This document shows, in pieces, positions 49,344 to 63,600 of a stretch of DNA of 64,000 nt (its first letter is position 1; every line of letters starts with the position of its first letter). This DNA comes from Metridium senile (Eukaryota > Cnidaria > Anthozoa > Actiniaria > Metridiidae). Position numbers and translations under genes: made by a program. Under the pieces are notes generated by a model. That model was not told the origin of the DNA. It searched no databases and saw only the letters and a list, made by a program, of their open reading frames with translations. The stretch is from the NCBI GenBank assembly GCA_949775045.1, contig OX459097.1, positions 10,899,619 to 10,963,618 of the forward strand. Direction: 5' to 3'.

Positions 49344-49839
49344 GTCATTCCGTAATTAATATTTGTACATGCATGAGTAGCGGAAGTCTTAAGAAAATGT
49401 CAAATAACAGGAGCCCATTACCCTAATCCTCTCCCTCCTACACTGAATTGCCGAAATACACTGACGCGCCAGAACCACCGTCAATATTATCATAACGAAA
49501 TTATTCTTTTATTATAACCTTGGGTTAGGCCTCGCTATGAAATAACGAAAAGATTTTGAGAGGAGTGGTACTGTTTCTTACATAAAATTCTTTAGTAAAA
49601 GTATGGTACCCTTCCCCACTCACAATTTTCAATTTTAATCTACAATACTATAGGTGTATTCTTTTGTTGGAAATTTTATGTAAAACCTATCAAATCAAGT
49701 TAGCTTGATCTTCCGGTATGATGTTTTTTATCATATCTTCAATAATTGATTTTTTTGACAAATATGCTATAAACAATTTTCTGTTTTAATTAAATATTGG
49801 TGAGAGTAACATGATTGAACAACCATGGCAGTACTCAGT

Positions 49840-50015
49840 CTCCACATTGACGTCACTGCCACGAAGGCAAAATGGCGAAATGGAATCTTCAAAGAAACGG
49901 ATTGTAGTACTTTCAACCAAAATGCCGCCGTTATAGGGGAAAATAGGCCACAAATCTTCGGCTTTACGCCATCCTCAAGTGATATTGCTTAAGATCAGAA
50001 CCTTTATTGTTCAAA
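49840..50015 (+). promoter_or_regulatory. Probable EDEM3 promoter
   Basis: A full CRE-like TGACGTCA is at 49848-49855 followed by CCACG at 49859-49863, then AAAATGGCG and AAAATGCCGCCG, YY1-type motifs, before the ATG at 50016. CRE/ATF6-type sites would fit unfolded-protein-response control known for EDEM genes. No exact ERSE (CCAAT-N9-CCACG) is present. Confidence 0.45.
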
Positions 50016-53000
50016 ATGCTGAGCACAAGTTGGTTTAGAGTTGTTTGGGTTCCGTTTTTGGTGGCAATTGTCGTATGCGGTTCTGTTTCTCAAGCAATTT
50101 CTCTTGAAGAAAAGCACAAATTAAGGTACAAGAAACACGTCAAACTAAAGCCAAAGCTATAATCTTTAATGTATAATATTGTACAGGACTAGAAATAGCT
50201 GTCTTTGTTTTCAGGGACCAAGTGAAAGAAATGTTTCACCACGCTTACGGATCGTACATGGTAAGTTTCACTTCAAACATTTTTGTTGTTGTTTGAGAAT
50301 TCTGTTGTAGTCGAGGAAGTTATTATGTTTTATTGCAGTGTGATTTTCGTGATAGTTATTTTTAATACGAATATCAGTTTACAAGTAGTTAATGAATGCA
50401 ATTCAGCTGAGAAGTTCGTGTTCGGACAGCTGTTCACGACCAATAATAATACGTTAAGTCACTAATTGTGATTACATTTCCTTAAATAACGAAAAAAATA
50501 TAACCCAACTCTCGCCCATTTCTTACAACTTTGCTGTTTTCTTCTTCCTATTTTTAAGAATGATTAGTAAAATTTGTTTAAGTTTATAAAGGAGGGACTG
50601 TACTGTAAATTAATTGTTTATGCATTTTGAAAGCGCGTTTTTTAAGCAGTGACGGTCGTTAATAATTATGCCAAAATAAGCTTACATAAAATTACGATCT
50701 CTGCAGCTGAGATTTTCAAAAAACGGTTTATAAAGATCAATGTTAAAAAGTTATCTATTTGTTTTATTCTAATGATATTGCTTTTTTATTTATTACATAA
50801 TATTATTCTTTGTTGGCATAGGAACTTAAAGTTGTTTGAAAAATTAACACATTATAAATCGCTATGGTAAAAACCCTCTAGATGTCTTGCCCATTCTTCA
50901 AATGGGATTTGGACTTGTTGTGCACCAACTTTGAATTTTTATGTGACTATTAAAATTCTAATGACATGTTGTTTTTCAAATAGAAATATGCCTATCCTGC
51001 TGATGAGTTAATGCCGTTAAGTTGTAAAGGGCGTGTACGAGGGGTTGATCCTAGCCGTGGTGATGTAGATGACGCATTAGGAAAGTAAGTACAATATGAA
51101 TAAAAATATAAAAACAAAATATTGAGCTGGTCTCACTGCTCTTTCAACAAAATTAATTGGTAATATAACAATAGAGTTGAGGTTTGCGGCCGTAAATATG
51201 TTTTTGGCCCGACTCAGGTTCATTTTAGTCCGCGCGTATAGAGGGTTTAAAGTGCAAGTATCACCAAAAATAAACTTTGCTTGAAATGATTGCTCTCAAT
51301 GATTTATTTTCGAATCCAAATGTCTTTTAACCAAAATTTATTTCGAAGTGCGGAAAAAATCGAAAAATATACATCGTCGAAGCCGCAAGTCAAGAAATTA
51401 TGCAAATTAGCTGTGACGTAGCAAGAGGAACGCTTTTGCACGGCCGGTAGCGGAATCGTTTGTTGTCTGCTCGTTGTACATTGTAGTTTTAATAAAAACA
51501 CGAAAACCTGCTCAATGCCTATGCGATGTGTTGTCCAAAATTGTAGCTGCACAAGAGCAGATGGTGTTTCTTTGTATAAATTACCGAAAAACACAGTTCT
51601 TTCACGTAGTTACGGATAAAATTAATTTGTCTGATATAGTTGTATACTGGTGTTCAAGAAACTTCACTTCATCGGACTTTGTTGACAATTATATCAAAAC
51701 ATCATTGGGATTCAGTCCAAAGAAAGTGCACTGGTTTTTAGAATTCTTTATTCTAATAGCTAATTCTTTATTAATTTGGTTATTATCTTTACTATCAACG
51801 CACAAGCCGATGTGAACTAAAAACAAAATCTAAAAGAGCAGTATTAGCGTATAGCAGTTTTCATCGCTGCTCACACCGGCAAACCAACAAGAAACGCCTA
51901 TTCTAAACGAGAACGCCACAAGCCTAGTGTTAGCCAAATTTAATCCTTTTTGTTTTAGGAAATTATTTTATCGATTTGTTTTTTTTTACAACACAATTTT
52001 ACCAAAATAAATGTACAAAACATAAAATGTCAGTTAACGGACGAAAAATTATGAATTTGTCACGCATCGAACTCAATGGTTTCTCTTCAAGATACGGAAA
52101 ATCACACAGTTTATGAAAATGATCTCTTTTCAGCATGAAAAAAAACAACAACAAAAAACAATTAGGTTATTTTCATACAGAAATACAGTGCACTTTTTGT
52201 CTTGTGAGACTTCCAAGTGAAGTTAGAAAAGTAAAAGTACAAGAACGTCAAACACGGCCGATAAGCAGCTGGGTTCAGGTTTCACCCGTTTCAAAACAAT
52301 TGCATTTTAAATACAATATCAAAACTGATCATATAGAATATACACAATACCAGATAGGTCTAACCTTTGTACAACATTCTAAGCTTTTCAAAACAGTCCT
52401 AGCTGAACGAATGGTATTGTTTGTCTAAAATGTAATTTTGAGCACGTTTTGGTTGAAAAGACTACCGAATTGATTGTAAGTGAAGATTTGTCGAAAAGAC
52501 TGAAAAACACATAAAATTAAAACGATAACAACTCCATGACAGCATAGTTACATTTATTACAATTTTCTACTTACAGAAAAGTAATATCCATTGATAGTTT
52601 ATCCATAAAATTGTTTTTTTTTTGTTGAAAAAACTGTGTCGATGACAAACTTTCCCTCAAATCCGCACGAGTGTTGTGTGACAATCGTTCCTCCTCATAC
52701 GTCACAGATACGGATCGTCATATGACCTTGAAATTGACCTTGGCAAATACGCTCGCTTTTTTGCGCAAAATAACATGGATTTCAATGTTTTTTTTAATTT
52801 TTAAAATGATATTAGGTACAAAGCAACCACTTTTCGATCTAATGATGATAAAATCAAATCACTTATTTTTGGTGATACTTGCACTTTAAATGCATCCTGA
52901 AATGGGCCAAAAACATATTTACGCCCAAGAACCTCAACTCTATTACTATTAGTCAAGAATAACTTTATAGGGCATTTATTAAGCGAAAAAGGTCATTCTC

Positions 53001-54574
53001 GTTCAAGAGAAAGGATTTAATTTGAGCGGGCTAAAATATATTTTAGCCTGCTGATTTATTCATTTTAATCCATAAAATGCGACACATTGCCCTATAAAGT
53101 TATTCTAATAATTTTTTGGTTAATTTTTGGGAACTCTCTGTGATTCAGACAAACATAATTATGATGCAACTAATAATGACTATCAGTTAAAAATCGTGTT
53201 GGTTTATCAGCTGTCATTATTCAGCTGTGCAATGCATATAAAGTTAATCAGCTAAGAATGTGATGTTTACTAGATAGATACTACTGAATTCACTGAACTG
53301 TCCACAGTCTAAAATAATGATCAACTTGCCTTTGCTATTCAAACTACTAACATGGCTTGTTTGGGCAACCAAAATGATAATGTGATTATACAGGGGCGGA
53401 TTTAGGGGGCGAAAATCTTCATTAAAAAATAGTCAAAAGGTTCAGCTTTCATACTGACTGAATACAAAGTTTTGCCTCTGCGAAATTTTCCGACCACCCC
53501 TTTCCTAAATTCCTAGATCTGCCCCTGACATATACATGTAGGATATGCAGCTTTGTTCAGCATGAGCCAATAAGCATGCAGGTTTTTAAAACAACTGAAC
53601 AATGCTGCATGTCACATGATTATTTCGGTCGACCGCACAAATCACATGATTAGTTCAAAAAACAATAGAGATAAGATAAGTCAATCATTATTTTCATGTG
53701 AACATTTCAGTGAATTTAGTAGTAAACTTTAAAGATAGAATAGACAGGCATTATTGATAGCTCAGAAAAAATTGGAGCTCCAGATGTGACTCAAACCCCC
53801 AGCTTTTTTCTGAACCTCAAAAATGTCAACTTTTATATTAATTCTATACCAGACAGCTCTTATTTCTACTATTACTTTGGTCCCTGTAGTTGTGCATAGC
53901 TCTGTGGTTATGCCCTGTCTTAATGGAGACGTTTATAATTAAATAAATACTTATGTAATGCTCAACTGACGTGTAAATGATATACTATTTTTGTTGTTGA
54001 AGGTTTTCCTTAACCCTTGTTGATACTCTTGATACACTTGCTGTAAGTAATACCTGTCATTATTACCATTGTTTGCATTATCACTGTTGTTGATGTAGTC
54101 AGTCATTTTCAGCATTGATCATTATTACTATCATCATCATCATTATCATCATGTTATTGATGTAGTCAGTCATTTTCAGCATCATCATCACTATCACTAT
54201 CATCATCATTATCATCATCATGTTATTCAGATGTAGTCAGTCATTTTCAGCATCATCATCACTATCACTATCACTATCATCATCATTATCATCATCATGT
54301 TATTCAGATGTAGTCAGTCATTTTTAGCATCAACATCGGTGCTATTATCATCATCATTATCATAACCATCATCATCATTACCATGATTATTTTCTTCATC
54401 ATCATCACAATCATCATCATCACAATCATCATCATCATTACCATCATTATTTTCTTCATCATCATCATCATTACCATCATTATTTTCTTCATTATCATCA
54501 TCATCATCATCATCATTACCATCATTATTTTCTTCTTTATCATCATCACTATCATCATCATCATCATCATCATC

Positions 54575-54606
<32 letters not shown>

Positions 54607-57600
54607 TATTTTCTTCATTATCATCATCATTATCATCATTATCATCTTCATCGTAATATCATCATTACCATCATTATTTTCTTCTTCATCTTTATCATCT
54701 TTATAATCACTATCCTTACCATCATTTTCATCTTTTCTATTACCAATTGATTGTCTTCATATGTGGTAATGTATTGATATTCTTGTAATAATAGGTCCTT
54801 GGCGAAATAGAAGAATTTGAAAAGGCTGTTAAACTAGTTATCAAAGATGTACAGTTTGACAGTGACCTTGTTGTGTCAGTCTTTGAAACCAACATCAGAA
54901 TGGTTGGGTAAGTATCATTTATACACCTATTTCAATTAACGTTGTCCATCTGGAATGGTTGATCTGAGACCAATAGGAATTGTGGGAGCTCGTTAAACTG
55001 CAAATGCACTATTATAATCACGCTTGAATATTAATGTTTACTTCTGAAATACTGTTATCTGTAATTCAGCACCATTCAAGTGTGATTAAAACAATGTATT
55101 TAAAATTTAATGAACACCCACAATTCCTATCGGTCTCAGATCAACCATTCCAGATGGACAACGTTAATTGAAATAGGTGTATATGTTGTAGTTCAGGTTC
55201 AATATGATTTTAAACCAGTTCAATTTATTTTGAACCAGTACAATATTTATTGTACTGGTACAAATAGTCTTGAACTGGTACAATCTGACATTCTAAAAGG
55301 GATTTTATTTATGGGACTCATAAATAAAACAGGGGATCTAACCTACTTAACACTCCCTCCTTTTGATCTCACTTACACCGCCCCCCTTACTCTCTCTCAC
55401 TTACCTACCATTCCCACTTGACTTGCTAATGAGCCTTACTATACCTAATACTAACTATTGAACTAATGTAATTGGGTTACCTGTGCATTTTGTTTTTCCT
55501 TTTTCTTACCACGGCTAGGCTTTTATGAAATTAATATATTTGACATATCTGTTTTCTATATTTACTTTAGTCCCCTTTACAGTTCCCTGCACCATTTTGA
55601 AAGGTGGCCAGGCCTTTGCATTGAAGCGAGACTAACGTTGAGCTTACAATGATAGAGACTGTGAATGATAATTTTCCGGTAAGGTGTTAAAAGGTCTCTA
55701 TCATTGCAAGCTCAACGTTTGTCTCACTTCGATGCAAAGGCCTGGCTTCTATTGAAGATTGTGTAGGGAACTGTGAAGGGACTGTTCATGTTATTAAGAG
55801 TTTGTTGTTTCTATAGTGGTCTTCTAGGTGGTCATGTAGCTGCAGTAGCCCTTAAAGAGATGGGTAATGGCATGGAGTGGTACCAAGGAGAGTTACTTGA
55901 GATGGCTAAAGATATAGGTAATCGTTTACTACCAGCATTTAACACTACCACAGGGATCCCATACCCTAAGGTGAGTAGAGCTTGGACATAGGGATGTAGC
56001 ATTGAATGTATACTTTTGGAAGTTTTGAAGAAAGGCCCTGATGTCAGTCAGATGATAATATTATTGAAGGAAAAAGTAATTTAATATGAGTAGCTGTGAC
56101 TTTTTGGAATTTGCTTTCTTTCTCTCTCTCAGTAACATCAACATCATCACCACCATCAGCATCACCACACTCAACATCATCATCACAACCATCATCATCG
56201 CCACCATCATCACTATCATCATTACCACCACCACCACCATCATCATCATCGCTACAATCACCACCACCACCACCACCATCATCATCATTATCAACAACAT
56301 CATTACCATCATCATTACCACCATCAGCATCACCACACTCAACATCATCATCACAACCATCATCATCGTCACCATCATCACTATCATCATTACCACCACC
56401 ACCACCATCATCATCATCGCTACAATCACCACCACCACCACCACCATCATCATCATTATCAACAACATCACCACCATCATCATTACCACTAGCACAACTA
56501 TCATTATCATCATTTTCATCACCACCCCCACCTCACCCCACCACCACCATTATCATCATTATCAACAGCATCACCACCATCATCATCAACAGCATCACCA
56601 CCATCATCATTACCACCAGCACAACTATCATTATCATCACTATCATCACCACCCCCACCACCACCATTATCATCATCAATGCTGTAGTGTGTTACTGCCC
56701 ACACACCAAACTTCTATTCTCTCTTAATTTAGTCTTAACAGGTTCCCATTTAAATCTGTACTTATGCAAATTTTGTTGATGTGTGCTTAACACACAGATC
56801 AACCAATCAGAGAAGTTCACTTCAGAAATAATATACTCTGATTGGTTGATCTGTGTGTTTAGCACACATCAACACAATTTGCATAATTACAGATTTAAAT
56901 GGGAAGGTACAGATTTAAATGGGAACCTGTTTCTTATGAAATTACATTGTATTCCCTATCAGATCAATCTAAAGTATGGCATCCATCACCCAGACTCTGG
57001 GACTGGTAGTGAGGTTGATACATGTACTGCATGTGCAGGGACTATGATCATGGAGTTTGGTGCTTTATCAAGACTAACTGGAGATCCTATATATGAGGTA
57101 TACTATATTCTATTACAGTAGAACCACTCCATCTAGGGCCATCAAAACATAAGTATCCAATCACGATTGAGAATATGAACAATAAAATCTCTACAAATGT
57201 TTTTTGGGGTAAAAAATGCTAACAATAGCTGTTATTACAGTTATATGCAAATGATTTCAAACAATGGATTCAAATCGAGGCTTTCGGGCAAACCTATTGT
57301 TTTCGCCCGAAAGCCTCGACTTCAACCCATTGTTCAAAATCATTTGCATATAACTGTAATAACAGCTATTCAAATATAATAAAAATAAATAAATAAAATG
57401 CTAACCATTCAAATATAATAAATTATTTGTGAACGGAATAGATCAAGATTGAATAAGAAACATCTAAGCCTGTGAGAACCCTCTCCAAAATGTTTGTTTG
57501 ATCTCAAAAACTTTTTATTTTGAAATTTGTTTGGGTGGCCCCAGTTGAAGTATACCGGTAGTCACACTGTAAAACAAATGCGATTGGCTATACAATCATG

Positions 57601-60600
57601 TATATTTGACAAGGCAATTGTCGCACATACTTGTTAAACAAAGTTATGAGTCAGTATATTATATTTATTCTGTCAGGAAAAAGCAGGCAAAGCTATGGAG
57701 TCCCTGTGGAGGTTCAGAAGTCGTGCCTCTGATCTTGTTGGTACTGTGATTAACATCCATAATGGAGACTGGGTCAGAAGAGGTTAGTGGATTTACAAGT
57801 TAATAAATTAATTACTGCGGTTTTCGACTTTCTGCGAACCCAGACATTTCAACTGCTGGTTGTGAAATACGTTTTTAGCTGCCGTCAATCAAGGATTTAA
57901 AAGGTACCGACTAATTAGTTTTGATTGACGGCAGCTAAAAACATGTTTCACAATAAGCCCTGGGAATGTCTGAGTTCGCAGAAAATGGAAAACCGCAGTA
58001 ACAAGTTGCTCATTCTCAATCAACAAATCCCTCAATTAATCTCTAAAATAAATGCAGTAATTGATCAATCTGTCAATCAATTAATCTGGACATAAATCAA
58101 TAATAATAAAGAGATAATAAGCCTCATTTATATAGCTCTTAATCTTTTGAATAGTTCAAAGTGCTTTACAATCTACCAATATGTATATGGAGGACTTATC
58201 AAACTACTGACAACCAGCAGTTTACATTCATGAACTCGTGTGATTAGTGAATGCCTCAGAGGCCAGACTGTTGTAAATCAATTAATCAATCCATTCATTA
58301 ATCAATTAACCATTCAATCAATTAATCATTCAGTTAGACAATCAATGATAATTATTGTTGATTAAACAAGCAAGCAAGCTAAAAAGCAATCATTTAATCA
58401 ATCTATCAACCAGCCAGTCATCTTTTGTTTAGAGAGTCATTCAGTCAGTCAATCAACCAATCAACCGATTCCCTGTACATCTATCAATCTATTTTATGAA
58501 TGAGTATTGATAAAGTATGGTAATTTATTTTCTACTTTTACAATAACCATAATGCCTTCTGGTTTTTTGGGGCAGCTATTGTAATTCAAATCAAACAAAT
58601 TGTAATTCAAATCAAATAAATTTGAATTACAATATCAACCCCCCTCCCCCCCAAAAAAAACAGAAGTCATATGGTTATGTGAAAATAGAGAATCAATAAA
58701 ATGACTTTTGTATTTGATACAGATAGTGGAGTTGGTGCTGGTATTGACTCCTACTATGAGTACTGCTTGAAGGCATACATTTTACTTGGTAACCATACCT
58801 ACTTGGATAGATTCAATAAGGTAGGCATAACATTGTAGAGCTTTGTGTTATAGTAAATTACTTTCAGAGATATAGTGAAGCAGATATGGATAATGTTGTT
58901 GATTATGATGTTGATGGTGGCTATGGTGATCATAATTATGGTGGTGATGATGATGATGAATGATTATGATAGTGATGATCATGATATCGATGTTGGTGAT
59001 GGTAATGGTGATGATGATTATGATTATGATGTCAACGGTGATGATGGTAGTGATGAAAATATTCAATGATTATGATGATCATGATATTGATGTTGGTGAT
59101 GGTAATGGTAATGATGCTTATGATGATGGTGATTTTGGTGGTGATCATAATGATGTCAACGATGATGATGGTGGTGATGAAAATATTCAATGATTATGAT
59201 GGTGATGATTTTGATGTTGGTGATGGTGATGGTGATGGTAATGGTAATGATGATGATGATTTTGATGAATTTGGTGGTGATCATGATGTCAACGATGATG
59301 ATGGTGGTGATGAAAATATTCAATGATTATGATGGTGATGATATTGATGGTGATGATTATGATATTGATGATGGTGATGAGATTGTGTTTGTGGTTACTA
59401 TGGTAATAAGGTCTATGGAGATTGTGCTGGGTACCAATATGTTATTTGTTTTGTTAGCATTACAAGTCTATCATGCAGTACATCAACCAGGGGGCCATGT
59501 TTCTCAGTGTACAAATGCACCAGCCTGAGAGAACATCACATGCATACATGGACGCTTTACAAGCATTTTGGCCAGGATTACAGGTATTAGGATTACTAGC
59601 AGTTAGACACAGTCACTGTAGGGTGAAGCCTGGTTGTCATATATATGCTGAGATCATCAAAAAGTGACCAGAGTTTGCAGCAATTGTATGGAAACTACTC
59701 AGTTCAGCAATCCTTGGTGATTCCAGCAATCATGATTACTGATAGAACATTTCTGTATCTATTAATATTCTATTCTATTTCAGCTACTGTTTGAAATAAA
59801 GTCTCCAGTATATGTTGTTTTAAAGTGTATTCTTTATATTTCCAGGTTCTCAAAGGTGATCTCAAGAAAGCTATAGAAACCCACCACATGTTGTATGAAG
59901 TAGCAAAGAAACATACTTTTCTTCCTGAGGTAACAAACAAGTTATTCATTGACATTTAAAAATAACATCCAGGATTATAAGGAATGCCATATTAGTAAGA
60001 GCAGGTTATGACTATGAAAATCTCACAACAGGAACGTAGTCAAGGCAAGGCACAGAAAATTTAAAGAAAACATCACGGGCGCAGCAAGGCACATGACAAT
60101 GAACTTTTTACAGTCATATGAAATCTGCTGTTACTAATATTAATAGTGGCATCACACTATACCAATCTAACTATCTGTATAAACCATACATATGTTTAGT
60201 CCCAACCCTTTTGTACAGTAACTGCTGCAAATAAATTGTTAGTCAATAAATCCAAATCTCTGTTAAGTGACACATTTTCCTTGATCCCAGAAATGTGTGG
60301 TTGGTGTGTATGGGTTTTACTTTTTTCAAAAGATGTTCAACAATGAATGGTGTTCTTATCTGTATTATAATTATACTAGGCATTTACCACTGACTTTGAA
60401 GTCCATTGGGGTGAGCATCCACTACGTCCAGAGTTAGTGGAAAGTACATACTTTCTTTATGAGGTGAGACATGAGTAACACTCATTGATTGAATCATTTA
60501 TCTTTTCATTCATTCTTTCATTCATTCTTTTCATTTATTCATTCAACTTTTCACCCATTCGTTCATTCATCCATTCATCTTTTCATCCATTCGTTCATTC

Positions 60601-63600
60601 ATCCATTCATCTTTTCATCCATTTGTTCGTTCATTCATTCATCCATTTGTTTATTTATCCATTCATCTTTTCATCCATTTGTTCGTTCATTCATTCATTC
60701 ATCTTTTCATTTATTCATCCATTCATCTTTTCATCCATTCATCTTTTCATCCATTTGTTCATTCATTAATTCATCTTTCCATCCATTCATCCATCCATTC
60801 ATTCATCTTTTCATTCATTCATTTCTTCATCTAATTATTTACATTCATCAATCCGTCCATTCATCCATCCATTCATTTGTTCCTCTTTATTGTAAACTTT
60901 CATTATTCTTCATGAGATTAGATATAAGATAACTCACTCTCATTGATTTCTTTGATTTGTTAATTTCTTATTTTATTTTTCATTCATCCATAATTGTGTT
61001 CATTTATTCATTCATTCATCCATGCATTTATTCATTTGCTCATTCATTTGTTCATTCATTTTTTTATTCATTTTTTCATTCACTTGTTTATTCATTTTTT
61101 CATTCATTTGCTCATTCATTTGTTCATTCATTTGTTCATTCATTTGTTCATTCATTTGTTCATTCATTTGTTCACTCATTTTTTCATTCATTCATCCATT
61201 CATTTTTTCATTCATTCATCCATTCATTTATTCATTTGTTCATTCATTTGTTCATTCATTTGTTCATTCATTATAAATTCATTCATTTGTTCATTCATTT
61301 GTTCACTTTTATTGTTAACCTTAATCGAAAGCATTCACATACCAGGGATAATCATGACATGATTTACTGTGCGACTCGCCGTACCGTAGTCACAAAAACG
61401 TTTGATGAATTTTTGAAATTATTTTGACATTTTTTCATCTCAATCGAACCAATTACAGACATCAAAGTTTCTAAAGTCTCCGCCTCCCAATATAAACTCC
61501 ACCTTTCGATATAAACTTGTACGTGATTGGTCCATTGAGATTGAAAAATGTCAAAATAATGTAAAAATTCATCAAAAGCTTTTGTAAGTGGCTACGGTAT
61601 GGCGAGTCGCACAGTAACCTTCAAACATTACAAAGAATCCACTTTTGTTTGTCATTAGGCCACAAGTGATCCATACTATCTAGAAGTTGGTAAGAATATC
61701 ATAGAGAAAATGAATGAACATGCTAGAGTGCCTTGTGGGTTTGCTGCTCTAAAAGATGTCAGGACATTAACACATGAAGACAGGTAATATAGAGCCGCTT
61801 CAAGAGGTTTGAGGGATTAAGGGAACAGAACCAATTATCTTCAGGGAACAGGGGCTATTTTCAAAATATTTTTAGGGAAAAAGGAACAGAGATTAGATAA
61901 AACAATAGTTTTTGGGATCATGGGAACAAAAGGTAAAAAAGAGGAAAAAGGGAGAAAAGACAAAAATTTTAAGGGATCAAAAGGGCATCAACCCATTCTT
62001 CTGGGAGGGGCTTAACAGAACGCAACATAGACTGAGAATTGTCCTATTTCACTATGACGTCACATCAAAACATTCTATTGTCTTAACGCTAAGGATCATG
62101 GACACCAGTGGGGGACAGATTCATAACAACAATACGAGAAATGTATTTCTCTTGTAATGGACAACGATAGAAGAGAGTTGGTAATGTAAAGAGAAATGAT
62201 TTCCTAAATGCATGAGAGGACTGGGTATGAGTTATGTAAATGATTATGTAAATTAGGAATGTGTGTTTATAAGGTTGATTGAGTGTCAGTTAGGTTATTG
62301 TGGTCTAAGTTTGCTTAGTTGACACTTAAAATTCGACTCTATTTTCCAAGTTACTACTACTTGCTACTATCTTCGTTGTATTATGCCTCGCTATCCAACT
62401 AGGAGCCAACATAACTGGCAGAGAGAACCGAAAACATCCACGCATAGGTCACGTAGTTCAAGTTCTACTACGAGACGAGCTAGTTTGCGTTTTAGGATGC
62501 GTTCGAAACCCACTGACCCCACTTGAAGCCGTTCAAGAGTTCAGAGAAGTCTTTGACCCGGAATACTCCGATAGCCTATCGGTAGAAGCAGGTAGCGACT
62601 TGGAAGGAAACCGCCGCGGAGATGACGAGAGAAACGAGTCAAACCACGATCTGGCAGGAAACGCACCTCGTCAGGAACCGGACATGCCGGCCTGGGCGAG
62701 GAGTCTGTTGGAGAACCAAGAGAAGGCCCTTAATGTGAGCAAGAAAGAGCTCAGCGAGCTACGTTCGGAAGTCAGATCATTAAAGAGAAAAAGAGACGAC
62801 CTGAACAAGGATAATCTGTTCGACTGGAAGAGAAAAGGAAATAAGAAGCAATTTGAATTTAATCGGTCCGTGGAGGAACAACTTGAGGACGTTGCCGTGT
62901 CCAAGACTTTGTTGGAAGCAAGAACGCTCGCTGAGAAAGGTTTGTCTCATATTTCTGATCACAATAAACTTAAAAAGATAGTGGATAAACACGGCTGGGA
63001 CACCGTAAACCAATATGTTACCGATCCTTTGGCGACAGACGACGCGAAAAATCAAGGGAGAAATCCAAGAGAGAGAAAGAGGCGAGATCTCGCTGCTCAT
63101 CACGCGCCAGAGCGTTCTCCTGTACGACAACATCGTCTTTGAGCTCGAACCGCCTTGGTCCGCCACCATCTACCTCATCGGACAGGGTTGTCATTACGAA
63201 TACTGACAAGAAATTCTCACAAGCAAGGTGTTACCGCTGTAACAAAGCTGGTCATTTTAGCCGTGATTGTGTTAGCAATGAAAGTAACTTCAAACCCTGA
63301 CTAAAAGGTGATGTTAGTGTTGATTTATGTGTGGGCTTAGGCCGACCACCGCAAATTGTGTATTGTGTTATGGACTAGAAGAAATACTAGGAATACACAA
63401 TAAAATTGCACTTACAAGACGGAGAGGAAAGAAATGACAACAAAATGCCATTAATATGAAAGTATAAACATAGACACATAACATACATAAAAACTAGATA
63501 ATATGAAGCTCAATTTTCAAAGAGAAGAAAGATTTAATTGAAATTGCCATTGTTTTCGGCGATTCTATCCCCCACTGTAAACACATTGTGACGTCATAAT

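Noticed and set aside
56086..56779. 213- and 227-residue Thr/Ile/Ser/His/Pro-rich ORFs
   Set aside because: CAT/CAC trinucleotide array within EDEM3 intron 6.
60485..61427. 147- to 156-residue Phe/Ile/His/Ser ORFs
   Set aside because: TTCATT repeats within EDEM3 intron 12; no start context and no domain.
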